A stretch of 19,753 nucleotides of DNA from JBBABP01 sp041657585 (GCA_041657585.1 JBBABP010000014.1:1-19753), one strand, 5' to 3'; counted from the first letter of the stretch, positions 6,673-15,239 are shown. The notes: a model not told the origin generated them from the sequence alone. Made by a program: numbers and translations.

Positions 6673-8025
6673 TTAACTTTGAAAAAAATTATTTTTCGTT
6701 TTGATTCGCCACTTAGATTGTCTAGTCAAATATTTTTCATCTTCAGAATTATTTAATAATTTTTTGATTCATTCTTCCAAAAAAATTGTATTTTGACTTC
6801 ATTTGCAAATAAGTAAAATTTCATCTGGATTATCTTTCAACATTTTTGCTATCACTTCTCAGGCATCTGTAGATTTGTGAAATTTATAAATTAATTTTTT
6901 GTCATATCAGACTTTTTGTAATTCATCAGATAAATGATTGATCATATTTTCTCCGACTAAGAATAAACGATCTGCAGTTTGACTAACATATCAAGCAAGT
7001 AATCTATGCTCTTTCTCAGTCAAATCGCCAAGTTCTCTCATGTCTCAAAGCAAAAACCAGATTTTTCTTTTTGGAAAAATTTCTTTTTGAATGTTGTAAA
7101 CCGTGTCTATTATTTTTCTGACGCTTAATGGAGATGAATTGTAGCTTGAATCAAAAATTATGCTTTTGGATATTCAAGCAAAAATAGAAAATCTACCAGC
7201 TTGTAATAAATATTCAAGTTCCAAATCATCAAAATTCAGATTAGAAATATTATTAAATTTGTAAGCAAGAATTTGTGCAATTGCCAAGGCTACTCAGATA
7301 TATCAATAATTTGGTTTTCAGATTAAATTTGTTTGAATATTATATTTTTGATTTTTAATTTTTAAATTAAATTCTGACAAAATTGGCAAATATCAATCTG
7401 ATTGAAAGTGAATATCGCTAAATGAAATATCTGCTTTGGATTCATGTCAAAGAGTTTGATATGTGAAATAATCGATATTTATTTGATGAATTAATTGCAT
7501 CGCATAAGCATCATTTTCGTTTAAGAAAGCAATTTCCAATGTATTTTTGATCATTTTAATTTCTTCTTTTGCTATTTGAGCAGGATCACCAAATTGTTGA
7601 GAATGAACTGAGTCAATAGCAGTGAAAATTCAAATATGAGGATTTGCTATTTTTAGCAAGAATTCCATTTCTTTTGGACGATCTATTCAATATTCAAGAA
7701 TTAAAATATCATAAGGTTTGCTTGAAAAAATAGTTTTTCGTAATATTTTGAAAAATACTGAAATGAATAAAGTCAGACTTGGATAAAAATTTTCTATCTG
7801 AAAAATGCTCAAAGAAAGTCATAATTCTCAATTGAAATTTTTACTTGAAGTGTAAATTTTTTTGTTGGTAATAAATTTTTGTAAGGTTTGATAAATTATC
7901 ATGCGACAAGATGTTTTGCCGACACTTCAATTGATTCAGATTATATATGGTTTATGTTTTTTGATATAAATTTTTGCAAAATATGCCAAGATGGAATAAT
8001 AAATATTTAATATTTTATTTTTCAT
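6673..8025 (-). CDS. MurF-like Mur ligase family protein
   Basis: 450-aa ATP-dependent ligase of the Mur family, most like MurF (adds D-Ala-D-Ala to UDP-MurNAc-tripeptide). P-loop GINGSVGKTS (residues 30-39; both GxxG glycines except the last are TGA). The second ATP/Mg region holds LEYGIDRPKEM in place of the usual EMG motif. GRFSIF and DSSYNSSPLSV match the MurF GRxE/DDSYNANPxS region. LGDMRELG is the conserved C-terminal domain start and CKGSQNTIFLEE the KGS motif. The usual 70-90 residue N-terminal substrate-binding domain of MurF is missing; instead a 28-residue basic amphipathic helix (ILNIYYSILAYFAKIYIKK) leads into the P-loop. This places it with the truncated MurF-like proteins, and substrate specificity is uncertain. 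It lies upstream of the vWA pair, separated by a repeat element. Confidence 0.9.
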
Positions 8026-8100
8026 GATTAAATATTTTTTGAGGTAAAGTTTTTTTATATTAAAAAAAATTAATTTAAATTCCATTGATTTTTTTGTGAC

Positions 8101-8128
8101 ATTAACTATTCTTTTTATTATAGTTAAT
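8101..8128. promoter_or_regulatory. Inverted repeat upstream of receiver-like gene
   Basis: Perfect 9-bp inverted repeat ATTAACTAT-(10 nt)-ATAGTTAAT, ending 25 bases before the start of the 125-aa gene and in the divergent gap with the Mur ligase gene. The position suits an operator or a leader hairpin. The spacer of one helical turn favours a dimeric regulator site, but no regulator is identified. Confidence 0.4.
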
Positions 8129-8153
8129 AAAAAAAATAATTAATAAAAAAAAT

Positions 8154-8531
8154 ATGAAGAAAAAAATTTTAATTATTGATCATGAACCTGAATATCAAGG
8201 AAGACCAATAAGGTTTCTTGAAAAAATTTATGAGGTTAAATTAGCCATAAGTTTAAATGCTATAAATAATAGATTAAATGAAAACAAGTTTGATTTAATA
8301 TTTATAGAACCTTTTTTTCCTTATGGTAAGGATTATGAAGATATAAATGTATGGCTTTTTTATGATGAAAAATTGAAAAATCTAAGCTGTCCTATTGTTT
8401 TATGGTCTCATCATCCTATCCTGTTAAGTGTTTTCGAAAAATATACATGGGGAGAAAATGTTTCTACTTTAGAAAAAAATGCAGATGATAATTGTTTGGT
8501 AGAAAAGGCCAAAGAACTTATAGGAGTATAA
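8154..8531 (+). CDS. Degenerate receiver-like (CheY-fold) protein
   Basis: 125-aa stand-alone protein. The start KKKILIIDHEPEY fits strand 1 and the acidic loop of response-regulator receiver domains. FDLIFIEPFFPYG fits strand 3, but the phospho-accepting Asp is Glu (IEP). CPIVLWSHH fits strand 4, though the usual Thr/Ser and Lys residues are not clear. It therefore looks like a pseudo-receiver, possibly constitutively active or phosphorylation-independent. No output domain or kinase lies nearby. All four glycines are GGN codons and none is TGA, unlike most neighbours, which could mean recent acquisition or just the small sample. It is flanked by an upstream inverted repeat and its own terminator, so it is probably monocistronic. 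Fold assignment is moderate. Confidence 0.82.
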   Translation: MKKKILIIDHEPEYQGRPIRFLEKIYEVKLAISLNAINNRLNENKFDLIFIEPFFPYGKDYEDINVWLFYDEKLKNLSCPIVLWSHHPILLSVFEKYTWGENVSTLEKNADDNCLVEKAKELIGV

Positions 8532-8543
8532 ATTAGAAAAAAT

Positions 8544-8577
8544 AAAACTGACTTAATATTTGAGTCGGTTTTTTTTA
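8544..8577 (+). terminator. Rho-independent terminator of receiver-like gene
   Basis: AAACTGACT / AGTCGGTTT stem (one G-U pair) with loop TAATATTTG, followed by a run of T, about 15 bases after the stop codon. Confidence 0.8.
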
Positions 8578-8599
8578 AGTCCATAATTTAATTTATTTT

Positions 8600-8710
8600 T
8601 TGAGACGCCATAAATTTTTGAGACGTCATAAATGGACGTCTCTACATTTTTTAACCATTTTTTGAGACGCCATAAATTGAGACGCCATAAATGGACGTCT
8701 CTACGTTTTT
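8600..8710. repeat. Two tandem GAGACGTC palindromic elements
   Basis: Two copies (8600-8650 and 8662-8710) each read GAGACGCCATAAAT, a second GAGACG(T/C)CATAAAT half, then GGACGTCTCTAC and a T run. GAGACGTC-ATAAATG-GACGTCTC forms a perfect 8-bp stem in the first copy. The T runs after each hairpin could also terminate plus-strand transcription. No coding potential. Confidence 0.75.
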
Positions 8711-8716
8711 TTTAAT

Positions 8717-8789
8717 TTATTTTTTTGAAAATTTTATTTTTTCTTTCTTAGCTTTTTTGGCTTTTATAGCTTTTTTAGCTTTCTTTAAT
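8717..8789 (-). other. Out-of-frame continuation of AI-2E permease C-terminus
   Basis: Directly after the in-frame TAG of the permease, the adjacent frame encodes a Lys/Ala-rich tail (IRLKKAKKAIKAKKAKK then EKIKFSKK) ending in TAA at 8717. Dropping one A from the five-A run at about 8799-8803 would fuse it smoothly as LLIEKILIRLKKAKK, a normal-looking end for this family. This implies a one-base insertion, an assembly error, or slippage. Confidence 0.55.
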
Positions 8790-10058
8790 CTAATCAAAAT
8801 CTTTTTCTATCAATAATGTTCCTATCACTGCTATCGGAACCGCTAACAAAACTCCGATCAATCACATTATCAATCATCACAATATCATTGATATGAAAAT
8901 AACAACTGGATTCATTCACAAAGTTTTTTTCATCAAAAGTGGCACAATAACGTTATTTTCTAATTGTTGAATTATTATATATACAGCTAAAACGACAAAT
9001 GCTCAGCCAATTCAATAATGAATCAATGCTACTAAAACTCAAGCTATACCTCATAATATCGGTCACAAATATGGAATAAATTCTGTAAGTCATGCTATCA
9101 TAGCCAAAGATCATTTTTGTGGCAAGTCTAAACCAAACCACGCCAATATCCAAAGAGATAGATAAACAGATAATCAAATAAATAGACAAAGTAAAAACTG
9201 ACTTTTTAACCAGATTCATAATTTTTTGTATATTCTTTCTAATTTGAAAGTGAGATATTTGTTTGATTTTTCTCATCATAAATTAACCAAAAATCTTCAA
9301 ACAGATCATTTTTCTATAGAAAATAATATTGAAAGCGTAAGTGCGATTGCTCATTGTCAAAGAAAACTTGCAAATCATGTTACAAAAGTGACAGCCAAAT
9401 TTCCTATCTGACTGAGATAAGTCGTTCAGATATTTATTAATTGAGAAATGTTTGATTGTGTTTTTGTTTGGATATTTACCATCAAAGATGGATCTTGCAA
9501 CGATGTTGATAAAAAATCTTTTAGATAATGTGGCAATCGATTTAATTCATTTATTATTTGTACAAGAGTTTTGGTTTGCAAAGCTGTTTGAAAATTACTT
9601 ATATGCGTAATTCATATACGAACAATATCTGTGATTTGATTGAGCAAAAATGGCACGATAAAAATAAATCAAGCCAAAAGAAAAACTATCAATAAAAAAT
9701 ATGATACTGCCAATGCCAATCACCTATGAAGTTTAAGCTTTTCAAAAAAATCTATAATCGCTTCCATCGCAATTGAAATAATGAAAGCGGCGAGAACTAA
9801 ATATATAATGTTCAATGATTTGAATGCCACGTAACCAAGGAAAGCTATCACTAATCATGCCAACCAGAATTTTAACATTGTTTTTGTATTCCGAGTCATT
9901 TGTTTTCCAGTTTTTTCTTCTTGTTCTCAAAGTTTTTTGAGTTGAATTTCAACTCTTTTGAGTTCATTGAGTTCTTGTGTATTTTTGGTTTTCAAAAAAT
10001 TGAATTTAGACTCGAAAAATCCCCTGCTATCGTCTATAAATTTTTTTAGGAAACTCAT
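8790..10058 (-). CDS. AI-2E family transporter (PerM/YdiK-like permease)
   Basis: 422-aa multi-pass membrane protein of the AI-2E transporter family (PF01594), putative small-molecule or ion exporters. The first 60 residues are a charged, probably coiled-coil cytoplasmic segment (ELNELKRVEIQLKKLGEQEEK). Membrane spans follow from about residue 64 (FWLAGLVIAFLGYVAF). The C-terminal half carries the diagnostic TEFIPYLGPILGGIAG and the motif IIIQQLENNVIVPLLMKK, followed by a final paired-span region with LLAVPIAVIG. Many glycines are TGA, including those of PYLGPILGG. The start overlaps the 3' end of rnpA by 13 bases, so translation is probably coupled. The stop follows DFD, and a basic tail lies in the next frame, suggesting an indel. 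True transport substrate unknown. Confidence 0.93.
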
Positions 10059-10447
10059 ATATTGTTTTTGAAGTTACTAAAACTTTTTTTGAAAGCACTT
10101 ATAGTATATTGATTTATTGCCTTTTTGTCAAACTTTTCAATGGATTTTTGAAACTGCGGAATTTTGTTTTTGTTGAGGTTAATGAAAAATTTTCGGAATT
10201 TTTGATTTATCAAAGTTTTGGAAATATTATTTTCTCTAATATAATTCATGACTGCCCTCTTGATGATATTTCTATGTGAAGATTTTTTGGAAAGTTTGAT
10301 ACTAACGTGGAAAGAAATTTGATTGAAATTTAAATTTGGATATTGGTTTGAATAAAAAAATCCAAATAAATCTGAATAAAAATATTGTCTCTTTTTGGAC
10401 AAAAATATCACGTCTTTTCATTTTAATCTATATTTTTTTGCAAGCAA
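10046..10447 (-). CDS. rnpA: Ribonuclease P protein component
   Basis: 133-aa basic protein that binds the RNase P RNA and helps mature tRNA 5' ends. LAKKYRLKGKDVIFLSKKRQ is the typical N-terminal segment, FHVSIKLSKKSSHRNIIKRA with VMNYIREN is the signature RNR-type helix, and the C-terminus is Lys/Phe-rich. The start is taken as TTG at 10447, because the KYRL segment lies upstream of the only internal GTG (10411) and no in-frame ATG precedes it; this start is inferred. The TGA at 10055-10057 is glycine and the real stop is TAA at 10046. The permease ATG lies inside the last codons. The usual rpmH partner is not upstream, where 10448-10605 holds only AT-rich DNA. Confidence 0.9.
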
Positions 10448-10605
10448 AATATTTGGGTTTAATAGAAGTAAATTGATTATTAATATTTTTTTAATGATAA
10501 TAAACAAGGGATTAAAATATGCAAGAAAAAAAAATCTTGATTTAATTTATGCAAATCTGTAAATATAGTTTTATTAAAAAAATATTTTATTTTTAAATCA
10601 AATTA

Positions 10606-11121
10606 ATGCCTAAAAAAGCTTTGATATTAGTTGATTTTGAAAATGAACGGATCGATGAAAATTCAGATTATTTTGTTTGAGATATTTCAGAAATTATTGT
10701 GAAAGCTAACAAGCTAATAAATTTTTGTAGAAAATTATGATACAAAATTATTTTTACAACACACATAGAAAAATGATCTGAAACAATATTTGCCGAAAAT
10801 TCAAAGAACGTAGAAATTATAGAAAATTTGAATAAAGAAAATAATGATGTTTTGATAAAGAAATATAAAATTAGTCCTTTTTACAAAACAAATTTGGAAG
10901 AAGAATTAAAATGAATAGATGAAATCATTATCGCCTGAATATTGACTAATCTGTGTGTGAGAAGTTTGGCTCAAGACGCATACGATAGAGATTTTGGAAT
11001 TACTATAATCAAAGATTGTTGTGTGGCTTTTGATAAAGAAACTCATGAATTTACGCTCAATGATTTGAAGGAAACTAGAGAAGAAATCAATATCGTAAAT
11101 TTGAATGAATTTATTTTGTAA
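10606..11121 (+). CDS. Isochorismatase-fold cysteine hydrolase
   Basis: 171-aa hydrolase of the isochorismatase/nicotinamidase superfamily. The catalytic triad is visible: D10 in ALILVDFEN, a Lys (about K86) in LIKKYKISPF, and the nucleophile C117 in AGILTNLCVRS. After C117, QDAYDRDFGITIIKDCC matches the helix-strand that follows the nucleophile. Nicotinamidase (NAD salvage) is one possibility, but the metal ligands of PncA (DxHxxxH) are not evident, so an uncharacterised amidase-like hydrolase is the safer call. Several glycines, including AGILTN, are TGA. Its last 11 bases overlap the 3' end of the convergent rsuA-like gene. Confidence 0.9.
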
Positions 11122-11802
11122 TATTAATCAATTTCCACTCACCTATTTTTAAATTTCAAAGAGAAAATTTTCATTCACTAATTCTTTGTAAATCCAAAAC
11201 ATGATATCACAATGATTGCATTATCCTCCTGATATGTCTTTTTTTTCATTCAGTTAAAATTATTTGCAATTTGTTTTTAGAAATAATTTCAAGCTTAGAG
11301 ATTTTTAGTTTCTCTCCTTCGTCTAAAATTCAGATTAAACATTTTTTGATATCTGATGGCGCGAAAGGTTTGTTTATTTGAATAATGTAAGTTTTTTCTA
11401 TTTTATTTTTTGGATGTTCATATTCATTTACTAATTTTGGATCGTCAGTTAGAAGCAACAATCAGTGACTATCTTTATCCAATCTTCAAATATAATAATA
11501 ATTTTGAAAATCGTTTGGTAAAATTTTGTAAATTGTTTCGTTGTTCTTATCGGACTTGGAAACAACATATCATTTTGGTTATTGAATAATAAAATCGAGG
11601 TTTCAGATTTTTGATTTATTTTAATCTGATCTTTAATTTTTTTTCATTGATGAGTAAAAGTAAGTTCATCATTTTCTTTTATATCTTGTTTGTATGAATT
11701 AACCATTTCTTTGTTTAAAAAAAATTGTCACTGATTTATCATCTGCGTAAATTGTCTTCTTGATATATTATATTTTTTTTGAATATATTGGTTCAAAAAC
11801 AT
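11111..11802 (-). pseudogene. RsuA/RluB-type pseudouridine synthase with a one-base frameshift
   Basis: RNA pseudouridine synthase with an N-terminal S4 domain (MFLNQYIQKKYNISRRQF) and the RsuA-family catalytic domain. The first frame runs to ILLFN (about 11582). The rest, beginning PKGYVVSKSDKNNETIYKIL, is in the next frame. Restoring one base in AATAACCAAAA gives the expected NKPKGYVVS motif, so a single nucleotide appears missing at about 11577-11581. Downstream the catalytic GRLDKDSHGLLLLTDD (Asp of RLD) and EGKKRHIRRMM are intact. The total span is not a multiple of three. Everything else is conserved, so the lesion is recent, or is an assembly error. Start is ATG at 11802; the stop overlaps the convergent hydrolase gene. 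Confidence 0.85.
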
Positions 11803-11819
11803 TGTCAATTTTTTTTAAA

Positions 11820-11857
11820 AAAAAAGAAAAGAGTGTTTAAACACTTTTCTTTTTAAA
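11820..11857 (-). terminator. Terminator after the lipoprotein gene (bidirectional palindrome)
   Basis: AAAAAGAAAAG-A-GTGTTT / AAACACTTTTCTTTTT long palindrome with flanking A and T runs, between the lipoprotein stop and the rsuA-like start. It would end the minus-strand lipoprotein mRNA and prevent read-through. Confidence 0.8.
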
Positions 11858-11901
11858 TTTTTCACAGAAAGTTTCAATACTATGTTTTGTATTGTATTGT
11901 A

Positions 11902-12132
11902 TTATTCTGCTGTCGTTTCTGTAGTAGTTGCTTCTGTTTCTTCAGTTGTAGTTGTTGTTGTTTCTGGAGTTGTTTCTGGAGTAACTTCTGGAGTTACTTC
12001 TGGAGTTACTTCTGGTTGTTCTACTGTTGTTCATGTTGTAACTTCAATTTCTGTTGTTGTTTTTGTTGTACATCCAGCCAATAAAGCTATACTAGATCAC
12101 AACAATAGAAAAGTAAGTAATTTCTTTTGCAT
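11902..12132 (-). CDS. Small Thr/Pro/Glu-rich lipoprotein
   Basis: 76-aa exported lipoprotein. The signal peptide MQKKLLTFLLLGSSIALLAGC ends in a lipobox LAGC with Cys at residue 21, giving a mature protein of 56 residues. The mature part has almost no hydrophobic residues: a Thr-rich start, then PEVTPEVTPEVTPETTPETT (four-residue PExT units), then Thr/Glu-rich sequence to the stop. Such tails usually are extended, possibly glycosylated, cell-surface stalks or spacers. Two TGA-Gly codons are present (LGS and TGT). It is monocistronic between terminators. An antisense open frame on the plus strand is a shadow of these repeats. Confidence 0.9.
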
Positions 12133-12301
12133 ATTATTGTTTTGAAATAAATAAAAAATATAGACAGGAGATGTATAAAAAAAACAAAATTAATTTCAAG
12201 TCTTTTATTGTTGATTTTTTTTAGCTTTTGATTAGTCTAAAAAATATTGAATTTAAAATAAATTTTCATATCAGATTTTAATTATCATTTAGTGGCAAAA
12301 T

Positions 12302-13858
12302 ATGGAGTTAAATGAAAATGAACAAAAAATTATAAAAAATTATAGTATTGTATACAAAATAATATTTCAATATTTAATTTTTTTTGTTTTATTAATAATT
12401 GCTAGTTTTATTTCTTATCAATTAATAAACAAAACTGACTGAAACTTAGCAAAAAGCTGACTTGAAATCAGTAAGATTAATATAATTTTGGAATTTAATA
12501 AGTTTTTTGATCAAAAAATAAAAAACAAAGATGTGAATGCTTATATATTAAATTGAATTCGAGAAGATGAATGAGATTATATACAATCTTTCAATAACTT
12601 GATAAGCTACAAATGATTTATCATTCCAAAATATTTTTCCATTTACAAAACATTACCGTTAAAAAATATAAGTTATTTTGAGCAAAGCGATTATGATGTG
12701 AAAGAAATTGAAAACACAGTAAAAAATTTAGTTTTTACGTCAAAGAAAAATTGGACAAATAATATTAAAAAAATATCCTTCCCTTTGGATAATAACATTT
12801 TGGAAACATTTAATTTAAAATGCTTGTTTGAAAACAAATTATATCAAAAAACATGTGATTGGTATATACAAAATTTCATTGATTCTTTTTTTGTTTATAA
12901 TATTTCCTCTGATTATCAGTGACTGCAAAATGCTTTTGATCATATATGAAAAATAAATAAACATAAAATAAATTTTTGTAATTGAATGAAAAAATATGTT
13001 TTTTATTCAAATGATATAAATAGTAATATTAGAAATATATTTGAACAATGTAGCAAAGATTTATCAGATTTTTTTAAAAAATTTGAATGATTTGTTGAAA
13101 TCCAAAAACAATTGGACGACAAATATATAAATAATTTTGTTTATAATGATAACGCACTTAATGAATATAAACTTTTATCTTTTCAGCAAATCATTTATGC
13201 AGATTTTTTGAATAATAGAATTAATTTAAATCGCCTAAATTTATATTTTGATTTTGTCAAAGAACTGTTGAAAAGAAATTGATTAGAAAATTTTTATAAG
13301 GATGAAATTTATTGGTACAATAATTATTATTTGTATCCAAATTTACAAACAAATTTTAACTATGATAAAAACAATCTTCAAGTTATACTGATTGGAAAAT
13401 CAGTAAATACAATAAATAATGGTAGCTATTTAATTTGATTCAAATGATTAGTAGAACAAATAAAAAATAAAAAATTAATAAACAATCAAACAGGCGTAAT
13501 TGAAAATATTGTAAATACTTGAAATCAAGATTTAACTTATAGAATATCAAAAAAAATTGAATGATTCTGATTTTTGACTATTACAAATAAATTTATATCA
13601 AACGACAAAGTAAATATTCAATGATATTTTGATATAAAAGATGATAATGAAAATTTACTAAAAGTTATAATAAATCTGATTTATAAAAATGATTCTTTGA
13701 TAGTTTACGACATTAATGTAAATGATCATAAAATATTAAATGATGTATTAAAAGATATTTTAGCAAAAAAAGAAATGTCATTGCGCGAAGTTTATGATTA
13801 CATAGCACAAAATCTATTTTTATATCAACAAGATCAATTAAGTTGATTAAAAGATTAA
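12302..13858 (+). CDS. Large N-terminally anchored uncharacterised protein
   Basis: 518-aa protein that I do not recognise. Residues 1-20 are polar, 20-42 (IIFQYLIFFVLLIIASFISYQL) form one membrane span, and about 475 residues follow, probably outside the membrane, rich in Asn, Lys, Ile, Tyr and Phe. Only four cysteines occur (174, 185, 226, 250), clustered within 77 residues, which suggests two disulfides in an extracytoplasmic domain. Many glycines are TGA. A C-terminal segment (residues about 360-470) has alternating beta-like patterns, and the end (LREVYDYIAQNLF) is helical. It is preceded by a divergent AT-rich gap from the lipoprotein and followed by a repeat tract. No enzyme motif is visible. 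Confidence 0.8.
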
Positions 13859-13878
13859 AAAATTGAAAGATTGAAATC

Positions 13879-14035
13879 TACCCGCCTCTTTTTGGAGGGC
13901 TTGCCCGCCTCTTTCTTGGCGGGGATTAAAATAATTAGTAATTGGGACACGAATGAAATGAGGTCTGCTTCAGCAGAGTTGGTAATTGGTAATTAAAATT
14001 AGTGACGAGTGACTCGTAACTAGTGACTCGTAACT
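13879..14035. repeat. Mixed palindromic repeats between two genes
   Basis: CCCGCC-CTTTCTT-type hairpin CCCGCC/GGCGGG (13904-13923), TCTGC-TTCA-GCAGA (13964-13977) and a GTGACGAGTGACTCGTAACTAG microrepeat (14000-14035, copy 4 of the TTACTAGT family). No coding potential. Confidence 0.65.
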
Positions 14036-14070
14036 ATAATGTCTTTGTAGCTTTATTACTTTCTATTATT

Positions 14071-15069
14071 ATGTACAAAAGATTTACATTAGATGAATTG
14101 AAAACAGTTCAAAATGTATTTATACCAAATTTTTTTTCTATATTAAAAAAAGAAAAATGTATGGTTGCCAGTGATCTTTTTAAAAAACTATTTAAAGATT
14201 GAGATGATATTTATTATTTAAATAGAGGTGAATTTTTGTTTAGATTTGCAAAAAAAGATGATGAAATAATGTTAATGGATGAAAAAGAAAAAATTCAAAT
14301 TGTACTTGATGAAAATGGCAAAAGAGAATTTAATTGAATTATAAAAAATTATTTATTGAAAAAAGAAAAACAAAACTGACAAAAATCAATTGAAACAATA
14401 TTACTCGATGAATTTAATTTATGAAAATATTGAGATATATTAGGTAAAAAATATATAGTTTATGACATAGAAACAACTGCAAATGTTTCAGATATCAGAG
14501 AATTAAAATTTTTGATTGCTTATAGTATGCAAGTAAATGAAAATGGCAAAATGACATATGAATATATAGACCAAGAATGACTGCCTGAATTTGTAAAAAA
14601 ATTACTTGATTTTGATGGATACGTTGTTTGATTCAACAGCATATGATTTGATAACATAGTTTCTGTGCTTAATGTATGATGATCACAAGATGATATAAAT
14701 AAATTGAATGCGAAAAGTATAGATTTATTTTTGTTCGTACATGCATTAACATGAAAAAGATTGTCGTTAAATAAAATTTGAGAAGCTCTTGTTGGTATTA
14801 GTAAAACTTTGGAATCATGATTGGAATGAGAAAAATTATATAACAAATATATTCAAACTTGAGAAGAAAAATATTTGGAAGAATTTAAACAATATTGCAA
14901 AAATGATGTTAGAATGACAGCGTTAATTTTAATCTATTTGATGCATTTCAAAAAACTTTTTATTGAATGAGAAGAAATAGAATTTGATATCCAAGATTTG
15001 ATAAAAAAATCTAAATTGGAGATCAAAGAAGATATCATAGATATAAGATGAAAAGGAATGTTTGAATAA
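14071..15069 (+). CDS. DEDD-type 3'-5' exonuclease / RNase H-like protein (YprB-like)
   Basis: 332-aa predicted nuclease. The C-terminal part from about 128 is a DnaQ-like exonuclease: ExoI motif YDIETT (D132, E134), ExoII motif VGFNSIGFDN (D194), and ExoIII motif QYCKNDVRMTALI (D279, with Cys preceding). The spacing and the YCxxD form resemble the RNase_H_2/YprB family. The two-metal active site therefore looks complete. The first 125 residues form an extra domain (MYKRFTLDELKTVQNVF to about LGKK) that I do not recognise. Gly codons are 17 TGA against 7 GGN, typical of this genome. It lies on the same strand as the 518-aa gene and the methyltransferase. Substrate (DNA or RNA) is not predictable. 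Confidence 0.88.
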
Positions 15070-15200
15070 AAGATTAAAAAATTAAAAGATTAAAAGATTA
15101 AAAAATATAATTTTAAATTGAAAAAACGCATGAATATAACCCGCCGTTGTGGGGCAAGCAAACCTGCATGCAGGTAGGCAAGTTCTGTTATTGTACGGCT
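15070..15200. repeat. Simple repeats and CCTGCATGCAGG palindrome
   Basis: Tandem AAAGATTAAA/AAATTAAA units (15067-15105), then GC-rich CCCGCC...GGGG and the perfect 14-bp palindrome ACCTGCATGCAGGT (15162-15175). It shares the GC-rich character of the other intergenic elements. Confidence 0.6.
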
Positions 15201-15239
15201 TTACATAATTAGTGTTCAATTTATTATTTAATATTATAT

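Noticed and set aside
8953..9279. 108-aa minus-strand frame
   Set aside because: Shifted frame inside the AI-2E permease; the permease frame gives family motifs in this interval.
10448..10605. Search for rpmH upstream of rnpA
   Set aside because: No frame in this AT-rich gap gives the short Arg/Lys-rich bL34 sequence, even with TGA as Gly.
11882..12145. Two open frames on the plus strand rich in Val/Ser or Cys/Phe
   Set aside because: They are the antisense of the PExT repeats of the minus-strand lipoprotein, which has a signal peptide, lipobox and terminator.
12163..12220. ATG preceded by AGGAG on the plus strand
   Set aside because: It opens only 17 codons of Lys/Phe-rich sequence before a TAG, and the AGGAG directly abuts the ATG; probably chance.
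14520..14846. 108-aa minus-strand frame opposite the exonuclease
   Set aside because: His/Ser-rich antisense frame kept open because TGA-rich coding DNA lacks stops on that strand; no motif.
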